This document shows, one piece after another, positions 23,231-34,256 of a stretch of DNA of 64,000 bases; the first letter of the stretch is position 1; each line of letters opens with the position of its first letter. Source of the DNA: Ryuthela nishihirai (taxonomy: Eukaryota; Arthropoda; Arachnida; Araneae; Heptathelidae); assembly GCA_038380435.1 (NCBI GenBank), contig JAWZYU010000004.1, positions 22,356,001 through 22,420,000 of the forward strand, given 5' to 3'. The translations under genes and the position numbers were made by a program. The notes beneath the pieces are model-generated. The model searched no databases. It was given only the letters and a program-made list of their open reading frames with translations, and was not told the origin of the DNA.

Positions 23231-26200
23231 ATCATCATCCTCAAGCAGCTATGGGCTACGGAGGTCCAACCAGACCGTGCAATTTAGTTCTCCAAGCAAG
23301 TCTATCCTGAGCTACATCTACTGCATCTGGCAAAAGCATCTAGTTTCCTGTTATCTTGTTTACAAAGTGTCCAAGTTTCACTACCATAACTAACCCTAGA
23401 AAGAACCAAACTATTATACAGTCTAATTTTAGTCTTTAGTTGTATATGCCTATTTCTCCACACTCTCCATAGATTCTTAAAAGTCCCGGCAGCAATCCCT
23501 ATTCGTCTGTTAATCTCATGCCGCACATCACCATTATCTGTTATGTAGCTCCCAAGATAATTAAACTGTGACACCTGCTCAAGACTGCAACCATTCAGAT
23601 TAACTGAATCACAGCCTGCCTGACCAATTTTCATCACTTTAGTTTTCTCTCTGTTTATAACCAAACCTACTCTACTACCAGTCTCATCAACAGCTCGAAT
23701 GAAAGAGTTCATCTCATCAACATCATCTGCCAAAAGGGCTAAATCATCAGCATAATCTAAATCAGAAATTTTCGTATCTCCAGCCCATTTAAGGCCAAAA
23801 TCTTTCCCTTGAAGTGAATTTCGCATAACATAATCAATAACCAAGCTAAAGAGAAAAGGAGACAAAATGCACCCTTGTCGAACACCAGAAGTAATGCTAA
23901 ACCAATTGCTACAAGCCTTACCAACTCTCACACACGACTCAGTGTTATTATAGAGAGTTTTCATAATGTTAACTAACTTGTCTGGTATACCATATGATCT
24001 CACAATCAACCACAAATTATGATGATCAACAGAGTCGAAAGCCTTTTTGAAATCAACAAAGCTAGCAACCAAAGGTTTCTGAAACTCTACACATTTCTCA
24101 AGTATCTGCCTAAGTGAAAATATCTGATCCACACATCCCCTACCACTTCTGAATCCACATTGCTCATCACGCAATTACCTGTGAACCAGATTCTTAATTC
24201 TATTAAGCACAATCATGGAAAGAACTTTACCTGGAACAGAGAGTAGGCTGATACCCCCCATAGTTATCACAAGAACTGCGATCACCATTTTTGAAAATAG
24301 GGATAACAATAGCTCTGGTAAAATCCTTAGGAACCATGCCTTTATCATAAAAGATATTCAGAATTTCAGTCATCCAAGTGGTAACCGAAACATTCCCAGC
24401 TCTAAGCATTTCCGTAGTAATTTCATCTACCCCTGGGGATTTATGAAGTTTAAGTTTAGAAACAGCCAAAATAAATTCAGATTGTGTTATAGGTCCAACA
24501 TTAAAGCCACCAATGCATCTATCATCATTGCAAAGAATGGGAGTAGAACTAACTACATTGTTTAGAACATCACTGAAATGCTCAGCCCACCTAGCCATGA
24601 CAGAATCCTCCCCTTCTATAACCTTACCTTGTTTATCCTTCAATCCTTGTATGCCTGTCCGTTTTCTACCACACAAAACATTAACTACCTGGTACAGCTC
24701 TCTGCTGTTGTGCTGTCTAACTGCTTCCTCGGCTTTGTCAGCCAAACCATCAAGCCAAAGATTCTTATCAGCAGCTAACCGATCCTTTACAAGTTTATTA
24801 AGGTCTCTGTAATGCTTTCTATTAGGACTAGTAGGGTATTGATTAAGGGCATTCCTGCAGTTCTTTCTTTCCGAAATAAGCTCAAGTGCCTTATCACTCA
24901 GATAATTTTGCCTCTTCTGCTCCTTTTTTCCTAAAAGAGTACTGTTAGTGTCCAAAAAAGCCTGTTTAAAATGATCCCATTCTTCCTCAACTTCAGTAGT
25001 AAGCAAACCATGACTGTCATAATGACTAAGTAACCTATCATGGTAAGCTTTGGCTATAACTGGATCTTTCAGAGCTTCAGTATTAAAAGTAAATTTTTTA
25101 AACCTAGCACAACACTTTAAGTTTAAGTTGCAACACACTTTTAACAAGGTAATGGTCAGATCCAATTTCAGCTCCCCTATATGCTCTGGTATTCCTAACA
25201 GAACTAGCCCATTTGCTGCTAATTAATATGTAATCAATCATATTCTTATGCAGCCCATCAGGTGAAACCCATGTGTACTTATGTATGTCGCGGTGTTTGT
25301 AATAAGTGTTAGTTATTCTGAATCCATTGAGTTTACTTACCTGTAGGAGACGTTGCCCATTGCCATTGCAGCTACCAATACCAAAAGGGCCTATTACTCC
25401 TCCCCAAAGGGCAGAGTCAGTACCAACTTTGGCATTGAAGTCACCAAGAACAAGGGTAATATCTCCTTTCTTGACAGAATTCAAAATATCCTGAAGTTGT
25501 TCATAAAACCTATCCTTCTGATCCTCATCGGCATCCTCAGTGAGGGCATAACAGCAGATAACATTCAAGTCTTTAGTGCTTGTCTGAAATTTTGCTGTAA
25601 GAAACCTTTCATTAATGCACTCGTATCCTAGAAGAGCATCGCTAGCATGTCTGTTGAGAAGCAGACCCACGCCTTGGTAATGCTTATTGTCGTCCCTCCC
25701 TGAAAATAGAAATTTAAGATTATTTTTAAGAATCTGACCTTTATCTGTCCATCTGGTCTCTTGCAAGCCGAGAATATCTAAATTATAACGGTGGAATTCA
25801 TGTGTGAGGACATCAAGAGAAAAAGCTCTGTGCAGAGTCCTCACATTCCAACTACCTATGGAGAGAAAATGGTTAGTGGGATGTTTAAAGAAACTATGTT
25901 TATTGAGAGAGGGAATGCCAACAATATCAAACAGCCCCCTAATCGCAGACATGGGGCAAAGACCCGTTCCCCCACTACTAAAGGCTGAAGCCATCTACAC
26001 TGGAAGACTTCCTCCAATGTAGAATTTGACGATGGCAATAGAAGCAAAGAGTTCAGGTGCCTGCGATGACTTCTGCTCAGGATTATCCACCAGCTGATAA
26101 ACATATCCTGCTAATCTATTCACTTGGGGCTGTCAACCCACAAACAGAAAACACAGTGGAAGATTTTCCCTCCACAGAAGCCCACCAGTGCAGCAAAATC

Positions 26201-26537
26201 AGGATCCATAATCAAGCTCAGAGCCATATATCTGTCGTCCAGTAGGTTTATATGGTCAGCACCAGGACCTTGTGTGGTTGACCACTCCTCAGCAGGGTAG
26301 AAAAAAAAAGAAAAGCAGCCATAGTTGTCCAGATCAGTAGGCCACACTAATCTGGCAGCCCTCCCCTTCTGTTCACTTCCACAAGAGAGTATCTCTTTTG
26401 AAAGTTACTAACAGTCCGCACCACGAGAAGGCGGGGTTGGACATTAGGTGCTAGGCCTGGCCGGTTCTATGCATCATCACAGGGGATTGGTGCATAGCTC
26501 TCCTTCCAGTGACTACCTAGCTACCATTTACAGACCC
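23231..26537 (-). mobile_element. RTE-clade LINE, copy A, near full length
   Basis: Flanked by the perfect 9-bp duplication CTCACCTTC at 23222-23230 and 26538-26546. On the minus strand the 5' end (GTCTGTAAATGGTAGCTAGG) leads to an apurinic-type endonuclease and a reverse transcriptase, and the 3' end finishes in a short GATGATGATGA tail, typical of the RTE clade. Compared with copy B it lacks about 280 bp near the 3' end, with GCATCTGG at both breakpoints. Confidence 0.93.
23302..26000 (-). pseudogene. RTE endonuclease-reverse transcriptase, copy A (broken)
   Basis: The endonuclease part (about 25104-25994) shows SWNVRTL, LGLQETRW, VLGDFNAKVG, KNMIDYIL and GSDHYLV, the catalytic landmarks of APE-like LINE endonucleases. 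The reverse transcriptase (about 23400-24450) shows FVDFKKAFDSVDH (motif A), SGVRQGCILSPFLFS (motif B) and LDYADDLALLA (motif C, catalytic YADD). The frame is broken by a 2-bp deletion near 25125, a frameshift near 24255, an in-frame TAA at about 24174-24178 and the 3' deletion. Such proteins nick target DNA and copy the element RNA in place. This copy cannot make an intact protein. Confidence 0.92.
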
Positions 26538-26748
26538 CTCACCTTCTGATAAACCAGTTAGCTCTGCGGTTTTTAAAATAGTCACCCTAGCCAGACAAGC
26601 ACCCACAATAAGTCCTTTATCGAATCCCGAAAGATCCTTCATTTTTCCCATTGTGATCAACATTACTGACCATGTATTTTGCATATATGCTGCACAACAT
26701 CGTTTATGAACATTTGCATAATGGTTTCTAATTCAGTGACCGGTGTGT

Positions 26749-27205
26749 AGTTTGGTTCTTTCTAGGGTTAGTAATGGTAGTGAAACTTGGACTTTTTGTA
26801 AACAAAATAGCAGGAAACTCCTTAAGATGGCTGATTCTAGACACTTATACAGTATCTTCGGAATTAGGTGGTTAATTTTGTAAGTAATGATGAGATTAGG
26901 CAAAGGTGCCAGCAACCTCCTTTAAGCAGCATATTGTGCAGAGAGAGAGACTCCGTTGGTTTGGCCATGTTGCCTGTATGGATAATTATAGATTAGCAAA
27001 TAAGGTATGAACAGTGTGCCTAAAGGCCTCAGAAAGAGGGGGAGACCTAGGATGCGGGTGGACAGATAATGTCGACCTAGATAGAATTGGTGTACAGTGG
27101 CCAGATGCAGCAGATGTAGCTCAGGATAGATATGTTTGGAGAACAAAATTGCACAATCTGGTTAGACCTCCATTACGCCATGACTGCTTGAAGAGGATGA
27201 TGACG
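26749..27205 (+). pseudogene. RTE LINE, 3'-end fragment (plus)
   Basis: Opposite orientation to copy A and about 200 bp from its 5' end. Shows decayed versions of the C-terminal stretch (an SGNETWTFCKQN-like start, RKRGRPRMRVD, then DVAQDRYVWRTKLHNLVRPP) and ends GATGATGACGA. 5'-truncated. Confidence 0.8.
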
Positions 27206-27452
27206 ATTCAGTGACTCATATCACCGTAACTGCTACAGAAGCAGCAGAGTGCTTATTAGAAATGCCACAGCATGAAAAACTTCGTCCCAGAGTAAGAAGC
27301 AGCAATAGCAGATCTGCAAAAGCACTAGCTTTGGTGAGGAACAGCACATACTAGAGGCTCTTCTTCCTTGTACTGCTGAAGTGGCAGTCTCTAAAAGAAC
27401 ACAGTAATGAAGCAGGTATGACTAAACTGAACTTCACCAATATAAAACTATG

Positions 27453-27709
27453 GGTTGGGTTATTTTACCTCTGAGTGGCACTTTTTTGCACACAATGGGC
27501 TAAATGGCCAGGTCACATGGACCCCTAAGGTTCAGAGAAGGTTGGGGGAGGGGACCCACTGGGACAGCTGTTGGGAGACAGATGGTAGCTTCCCGTCAAG
27601 GCCATCCAGCGTGTTCTTTAACATGCATAGGGTATGGCTCTCTCGCAAACAGGGCCACAGTTTAACGTCCCATCCAATGGATGGCGGCCTTTCCAAGCCC
27701 ATAAAAAAA
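27453..27709 (-). repeat. SINE family A, truncated (minus)
   Basis: Body of family A with tail at left and no tRNA head; the right end is an A run on the plus strand. Flanked by the 9-bp duplication AAAACTATG at 27444-27452 and 27711-27719. Confidence 0.8.
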
Positions 27710-27802
27710 AAAAACTATGACTCCATTAATTGTGAACAAACAGATTGTTTTCTTATTAAGGTAAAAACACAGCATGCTGAATTAAAGGTGGAGTTAATTT
27801 AA

Positions 27803-28025
27803 TCTATAAACACTATGGGTGCTGGACTAGTCATGTGGTATTAAGTCAAACAACCTGCTCATTGACACTAATGGGGTAATTGTAGATCAGTGTGGTAATG
27901 CAGGTATGACTAGTTAACCTAATCTTCACTGCACTGATCTACGACCATCAATTACCACATCAGTGTCAATGAGCAAATTGTTTATCGCAATAGCACACTA
28001 GTCCAGTACCTAGTGTTTATAGAGT
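27803..28025. mobile_element. MITE with about 90-bp imperfect inverted repeats
   Basis: Ends CTATAAACACTATGGGTGCT and, reversed, CTATAAACACTAGGTACTGG; the arms continue through GACTAGT, TTGCTCATTGACACT and GTAGATCAGTG. Interior about 40 bp. No clear target duplication. Confidence 0.75.
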
Positions 28026-28029
28026 AATT

Positions 28030-30177
28030 TTAATTTAGGCATGAAGCTGAGATGTTGTGAAAACATTATATAAATAATAATAATACAAATTCCAACTTTA
28101 AACAGTAAAACATACAGTTTTTAAATTTTTTTTTTTTTAATTTTTTTTCTTTGGGGGGGGGGGGGGGCACTCATATCATAAACTGTAGCTTATGTGTATG
28201 TTCAGCCCCTGTCCATGGCCAGATTAAAAGGCAGAGAAATGGTCCCAGTCTTTTTTCCAATAATTGCCTCTTTCAATCATTTTACATAAAATAGGGCAAC
28301 TGCCATATTTAAGTTCATCTGGATAGAAGGGCACCTATTCAAAATTTAGCTTAGGGTCCCCCAGTTGCTTAATTTGGCCTTAGCGCTGCCTATATGCATA
28401 ACTACAAATAAGCGAATAGAATTATGAACAAGGTGTCATTGGAGGACTAAAATCAATGTGATTTGACTCGTGCCCATGGCTGCTTGAGGATTATATACAT
28501 ACCACATAATCTGCCTCATACATATGCACCAATTTGACAATAGGTATTTGGTAAATCCCTTAAAAATCTCCTGATATGCAATTTCTATTTTTCCCCTTCA
28601 AAACTTACTCAAAAGTTTCATTATTAAATTCCCAAAATTTTTCATCATTATTGGTGTTTATAGTAAATCATATTTCAGTGAGGCGTATACTATAAACGTG
28701 TTACTTATTCATTTTGCAGCTACTCTACAATTGTACAACATAGACAGCGATTTCAATTCTTACTAGTCAGGATTTAGGCTAAAATCATGAAATATCGTCT
28801 TAATCGCGTAATGTGCACGTCTGGGGATATTTCTAATTTTTACTCCGCATATAAATAATGTGGAAACAAGCTTATATTTTATTACAATACTATCACATTT
28901 CCAATGATTACCTCTAACTGAACTTATATCCTAAATGCTACACATAAAATCTTACCAGATCCTCTTCTAACAACTTATTCCCTCTAACGACCAAGTTGTA
29001 AAACAAGCTATCAACTTTAAACCAGATATAAAAAATACTGAGCTTTCCAAAATCAGTCAAATTCTTCGCTGTACCCTCTCCAACAATCAACTACCTTATT
29101 TCACCACATGTCGTAATATATAACACAATACTAGAATCCAAGGATGATGTCACTTTCCACCAATCACCGGCGCGATCTATGATCTCATCACAATCCAATA
29201 AAAAGCCACGAGGAAGGATAGGAGCGAGTGTCGATCTGAAAGAAAAATGTGCGAGATGCATGCTGGGATACTGATATCAAAGAATGTAGAGGGAAAAGAA
29301 GTTAAGCTTCCATAAAGATTAATGTAAAATCGAGTATCGTGCATTTGGCGTAGAGGTGAAACGAACATTACAGGGGACGAACGCTTTTGTAATTACATGT
29401 TACTGTCAACTTCCATTCTCTTCGCTTTTCCTATGTAAGAATTACCTATTGATATCCTACAGAATACATTAATATCAGTTCTGGTCCCAGTTTCTATGCA
29501 ACCAAGAAAGCTTCTAATTGTAATAATTTATTTTATAAATTAACTTCAAGCTAATTTCAAATTTTCTCTATCCGTTCAATTTATAATTGTTGGTTCAACG
29601 AAAAATAATTCCAATGGAGAAAATAAACTTTAATTAAAATTATTTTTTTTCAAATACAAAGTGCAGTTACTTTTTTTCCCTTTTTTAAAATATAAATTTT
29701 TTGATGCATAATTCCTTTGTCCCCTTATTGTTTGCTTCCCAGCTTAAACAAATGCACGATACGAATCGAAACACCACTTGAGGTCGCCACTTACGCTTTG
29801 CCAAAGCTGAACTTCTTTCCTTATACATTCTTTGCTAATAGCCAGAAACTAACGATCGGTAGCAGAGGTTGGTAGCACTTGGCCTTGTTGGTAGCAATAA
29901 TGATGCAATTGTCGCATTATGAATGTTGCAAACCAATTGCTTACAGACCACGTAATACTAAAGCAATTAAAATTTTCTGCATTTCGATGTCTTCGACGTC
30001 GCTATGCTTTATTAACAATTTACCTAAAGAGGTAATAAATGTACTACGTTCTTTCAATGATGTCTGAAGTGAGTAATCATGTTGTGGTAGATGCGGAGGC
30101 GAAATAATAACACAAAAATAAGGAAATAATGGGTAGCCAGGGGCTCATATGTCTCCAATTTTTAGGAGCCATTTAGG
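28030..30177. other. Intergenic or intronic stretch, mostly AT-rich
   Basis: Contains T and G homopolymer runs near 28125-28170 and the candidate promoter patch at 29155-29370. No supported exon or repeat family elsewhere; open frames at 29177-29368 and 29879-30067 have no recognisable domain. Confidence 0.4.
29155..29370. promoter_or_regulatory. Candidate promoter patch (CCAAT boxes, ZNF143-like site)
   Basis: This stretch stands out from AT-rich surroundings by containing CpGs. It has two CCAAT boxes on the plus strand (near 29158 and 29194) and, near 29262, a minus-strand ATCCCAGCATGC resembling the ZNF143/Staf recognition sequence found in housekeeping promoters. A CRE-like TGACATCA lies near 29145. 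It could be the 5' end of the bZIP gene on the minus strand or of an unseen transcript. No start codon context or first exon is identified, so this is a suggestion only. Confidence 0.25.
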
Positions 30178-30409
30178 GAAGTATGCAGTGGTGGCTCGTA
30201 GTAAAATTAGTGGGGGTGCTGCTCCAGTAAATTTTTAGCCTTTGTTTTTAAATTGTGTAAATGGAAACAAACATGTATAAAAAGAAAATTTATTCAGAAA
30301 CTTGATAAAATTCTAAAATAACAAAATCAAACATTTTTTACTTACTTTAACCTAAATTGTTACAGTTCAAGCTTAATCTATTCATTTAAAAATGAAATCC
30401 ATTCTTCTT

Positions 30410-32863
30410 GTTTTAATTAGCGCGAAAAGATCAATAATTTTCTCCTTGATCTCTGGATGACAACTGAGGAAATTTTTCTCCATTGAAAGCGCTGCAAGCG
30501 CATTTAGTCTTTCCGAATTCATAGTGCTTCTTAGAAAAGTTTTTATTCTTTTCAATGTTGAAAAGCAGGTTCTGCCTCTGATGTAGTCATGGGAACTGTC
30601 AATAAGATTTTTATCAGTTTCGTAATTTCACTAAAAACATCATCTAGATTATTTTTCAAAATAAATTTCAGCAGCTCAATTAATTTGCAATATTCATGAA
30701 TATCAGACCTACAATAGAATACTTTTAGTTCAATTTCAAGCTTTTCTTTGTCAATCATGGGATATGCTTCAGTGGTCAGTATTATCTCTTCTGTGGGATG
30801 TTCATTCTTAAAACTAGTGAAGCATTTCTTATTGAACAATTTAGCAGCTACTAAGTGTTTAGTGGAAGTATATCTGTCCATTATATCAACACATATACAG
30901 TCACACACTTCCTTAGCTTCTGCCATGTGTGTCTTTGAAGGATTCTCACAGTACTTTGAGTTTCTCAATTCTAAAATAACAGTTTTGAAATTTGTTATAT
31001 ATTCATTAACTTTAAACACACTAATTTCTCGAGATTGCATTTGGTTGTAAATTATTTCAACATGAGGCATAATCTGATGAAAAAGCTCTAACCAAAACTT
31101 GAAATTATCATCATTCAGGTATTTTAAAATTCCTGTTACTTCTGCAATGGTTTGATCTGCATTTGATGTTGACTGAATTTCAGTAAGGCAGTTTTTTAAA
31201 CGTTGCAAATTTTCATGAACTCTGTTTATGGTCCGTGTGTTGAAGTTCCACCTTGTAGAAGATGGACGTGGAATGTTGACTTCCATATGCTTCTTGAGAA
31301 TGGACACACGTTACGGTGATCTTGAGAAGAATGTTGGAATAGCCAGAATGTTAGAGAAAAATATTCTTGCGTTTCGTGTATTACTTGCTGCATTTCTCAT
31401 TATTAAATTAAGTTGATGTGCATAACTGTGAATGAAATGTGCATTACTATAAACTGCTTTTATTTTTGCTTGAACTCCTGCTTTTTTGCCTTTCATGACA
31501 TTTGCACCATCAAATGTCTGAGCTATCAGTTTTTGTTCATTTCCTTGAAGGAATATGTCCAATTGTTCTAAAATACGTTTTGATATGCCATCTGCAGTTT
31601 GATTTTCTGGAATAAAGAATCCCCAAAAACGCTCAAATATTTCTCCATTCAATACGTACCGTAGAACAAGCGCCATTTGAGTGTGTTCCGAAACATCTGT
31701 TGTGTCATCAGCCATGACAGCTACAAAGGAAGCTTTTCTAATTTCCGTCCTTATCCCCCCATGGTATATTCGTAGCAGGCAGTCAAGTATCTGATTCTGA
31801 ATGGTCTTAGAAACACCTTTAAAGACTGCACTGGTTTCTAAGTGATTCTTTAAATCTGAATCTAATTTAGATGCAAAATTTACTAATCCTCTAAATACCC
31901 ATGGATTTATTGAATCGTCTTTTTCATCATGTCCACGTAAGGTAGTTTCAAAGTTTGCACGAAAGAAAATGCAGTCTATTATTTTGGACAAAATTTCACG
32001 GTTCTTTTTAACCTTCATATTATGCTCATTGATTGAAAGTCTGTATGCCTCAGGGCGGGGGTGGCTCAGTCGGTAGCGCGCCAGGCTCGTAATCTGTAGT
32101 TCCCAGGTTCGAGTCCCAGCTGGGTCAGCGTTGAGATTTATCTCCACAAAATTCCCCACCCTGCCCACGGTCAGTAGGGAACACCGAAGGGCTTGGAAAG
32201 GCCGCCGTCCGTCTGATGGGACGTTAAGCCGTGGCCCCGTGTACGGGAGAGCCATACCCTGTGCACGTTAAAGAACACGTTGAATGGCCTTGACGGGAGG
32301 CTACCATCTGCCTCCCAACAGCTGTTCCAGTGGGTCCCCTCCCCCAACCTTCTCTGAGCCTTTGGGGTCCATGTGACCTGGCCATTTAGCCCATGGTGTG
32401 CAAAAAAGTGCCGCTCAGAGGTAAACAACCCAACCCAACCCTGTATGCCTCACTAAGTTTCTCCTTAATAGTAACGGTTCCAAAAAAGTGCCAGTGAAGC
32501 TACATTATCAACGTGCTTCTTTGACTTCTCATGCTTTTCAGTTTTTTCTTTCATTTTGTTTATATTTCTAAAACCATCTTTTGTTCACGTTACATCACCT
32601 CCAAACAGCAAACACGGGAAGCAAAACAGTGCATTTTTTACTTCACAGCCGCAAAGCCAACTTTTCCGTTGGTACCATTCAGAATTAAAGCTACGAATAT
32701 ATTTCTTGTTGTTGCTTATGCCTGGCTGAGATATTAGAATATCAGGTGTTGAACGACCTGTTTTCTTAACTGCAACTTTCTCATGGAGAGACAGCTGTGA
32801 AAACTTAAGCTGTTGAAGTTCACTTACAGTCACAGAACTTATTTCTTGGAGATGAAAGGCCAT
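30410..32863 (-). pseudogene. hAT transposase (TTF-type zinc finger), disrupted
   Basis: The N-terminal part (32585-32863) has a TTF-type finger: RSFNSEWYQRKSWLCGCEVK followed by ALFCFPCLLFGGD. After a frameshift come KMKEKTEKHEKSKKHVDN and, beyond the SINE, VMADDTTDVSEHTQMALVLR (first catalytic Asp region), QTFDGANVMKGKKAG (second Asp) and an HSYAHQLNL motif. The last part ends PMTTSEAE, and one base out of frame the dimerisation domain continues (STLKRIKTFLRSTMNSERLN). The protein would cut and paste the element. Breaks are a frameshift near 32585, the SINE, a frameshift or stop near 31311 and one near 30553. Confidence 0.9.
32053..32440 (+). repeat. SINE family A, full length (plus), inside hAT transposase
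   Basis: Best-preserved family A copy. The head is a tRNA-like sequence with A box TGGCTCAGTCGG, anticodon-loop-like CTCGTAA (anticodon CGT, threonine-like) and B box GGTTCGAGTCC. The body of about 310 bp ends in an ACCCAACCCAACC tail. Flanked by the perfect 12-bp duplication CTGTATGCCTCA at 32041-32052 and 32441-32452. Transcription would be by RNA polymerase III from the internal A and B boxes, and mobility would depend on a LINE. Confidence 0.95.
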
Positions 32864-33356
32864 GGTTAAAGTTTTCTGTTAAATAAAAGAACCGAAAAAA
32901 AAAATGAATCAAATAGAAAAGCTGGAAGCAGGATAATAATCTAATTCTACACTTTATCACATTCAAGAATATGGTACACGGTTTTTAAACACAACACACG
33001 CGGAGTAAAAAAAAACTACCTTCAACCAGCACGCCAGGGTCAGCACTGCGGGAACGACAGTGCTCTCTCTCCCTTGCAGCCTGGCATGTAGCTTCCTATG
33101 CGCATGCGCACAACAGTCAAACACCTCGCCACCAGTACTGTGAAGCGCACAGTTCCATACAAAGATTTTTGTATCTTTTTCATAAACTGGGGGATGGCTA
33201 CTGACATTAAGCTTAAGGATTATATATTGTACAAGTACAAAGAAAGAATTAAAGGAAAAAGGACTCATTATATGAAATGTTATCGATAATATCAAGTTAA
33301 AATTGGGGGTGATGCAGTTCCACAGTGCTCATACGCGAGCCGCCACTGGAAGTATG

Positions 33357-33691
33357 AAGGATTTTTTTCCTGTAAGGCATAAAAAAACGCTGAAAGGAAT
33401 TTTCAATTAAATTTTCAATGTCATGTGCGTTTTAAAGTAAATCGAAAGTTAACTATTTATTAAATATTATTATCGATGAAAAATTAATCGAATTCAAAAA
33501 TTATCGATGATTTAAATAAATGAAATTATATATTTAGACAGTATTCGTACAAAAACTTCACATATGCGATGATAATTGATCTTTCAATACGACTCAGGAT
33601 AGGAGTAACATGACAGTTTCGGCTACACTAGCTAACTATGCTAACTGATTGTAAGGGCGTTTCCCCCTATTCCATTACCTATTCCTACCTC
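33357..33691. other. AT-rich spacer
   Basis: Lies between the hAT element and a truncated LTR. No feature recognised. Confidence 0.5.
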
Positions 33692-34256
33692 CATGTATAG
33701 GATACGACCCCTCTTGCGTCATAGCTAGCGCAGATCGTCAGATTATTCAAATTTTTCCCGGTGTACAACAGTAGTAGAGACAGTGGAGAGTCAGTATTGT
33801 GAGAAGGATTGTTGAGTAGAGAACGATGTTAGGAGTCACATGAAACATGTTGAATCAGTATGTGTTGTGTAAACAAAAGGAGTTGTTAGTAGAGATTTAG
33901 GTAGATTTGAGTTGTTAGTACTCCAACATTTTGTATTCATCAATGAACTGGTGAGTGTTTGAAATTTTTGGAAATAAACTTTGTTTGTTTTAGAAACTTT
34001 TGAATTTTTGTTATTTTTCTCTTGAGCAACGTAAATTGATTATTTTGATTAGATTTAAACTTTAATAAAACTTGACAATCTTTTTTGAATTCTTACTCGA
34101 TAAGTAACATTAGACAAATACCTAATGAACCGTATTTCAAATTTATTTGGCAAGTTAATATTGCCTGGTGCTCAAAAAAGCTATCCACAATTTTGAAAAA
34201 ATTTGCATCAGACAAAAGGTCCAACTTGAAAAGTTAATAATCTTTGGAGCATTACA
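33692..34256 (+). mobile_element. Solo LTR, copy 3 (5'-truncated)
   Basis: Matches the copies at 4385 and 54288 from GATACGACCCCTCTTGCGTC onward through GGAAATAAACTTTGTT to the 3' end GGAGCATTACA. About the first 180 bp of the LTR are missing. It abuts an RTE fragment that begins at 34257. Confidence 0.75.

Larger units (their letters stand above)
30186..33348 (-). mobile_element. hAT transposon, complete ends, ZMYM1/TTF-finger type
   Basis: Ends CAGTGGTGGCTCG (left) and, reversed, CAGTGGCGGCTCG (right) with the perfect 8-bp duplication GAAGTATG at 30178-30185 and 33349-33356, the hallmark of hAT elements. It encodes a minus-strand transposase relic and carries a family A SINE at 32053-32440. 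Without that SINE the element is about 2.76 kb. Confidence 0.95.

Noticed and set aside
24215..24812. Plus-strand ORFs across the RTE copies (also at 43041-43265 and 25306-26022)
   Set aside because: They are mirror-image shadows of the RTE coding strand and recur at the same places in copies A and B for that reason.
32053..32130. A functional tRNA-Thr(CGU) gene
   Set aside because: The tRNA-like part is the head of a SINE: it is followed by the family A body and tail, lies inside target duplications and recurs in several decayed copies.
31311..32255. A 314-codon ORF as a real gene start
   Set aside because: Its first 70 or so codons come from the antisense of the inserted SINE; only the rest is hAT transposase.
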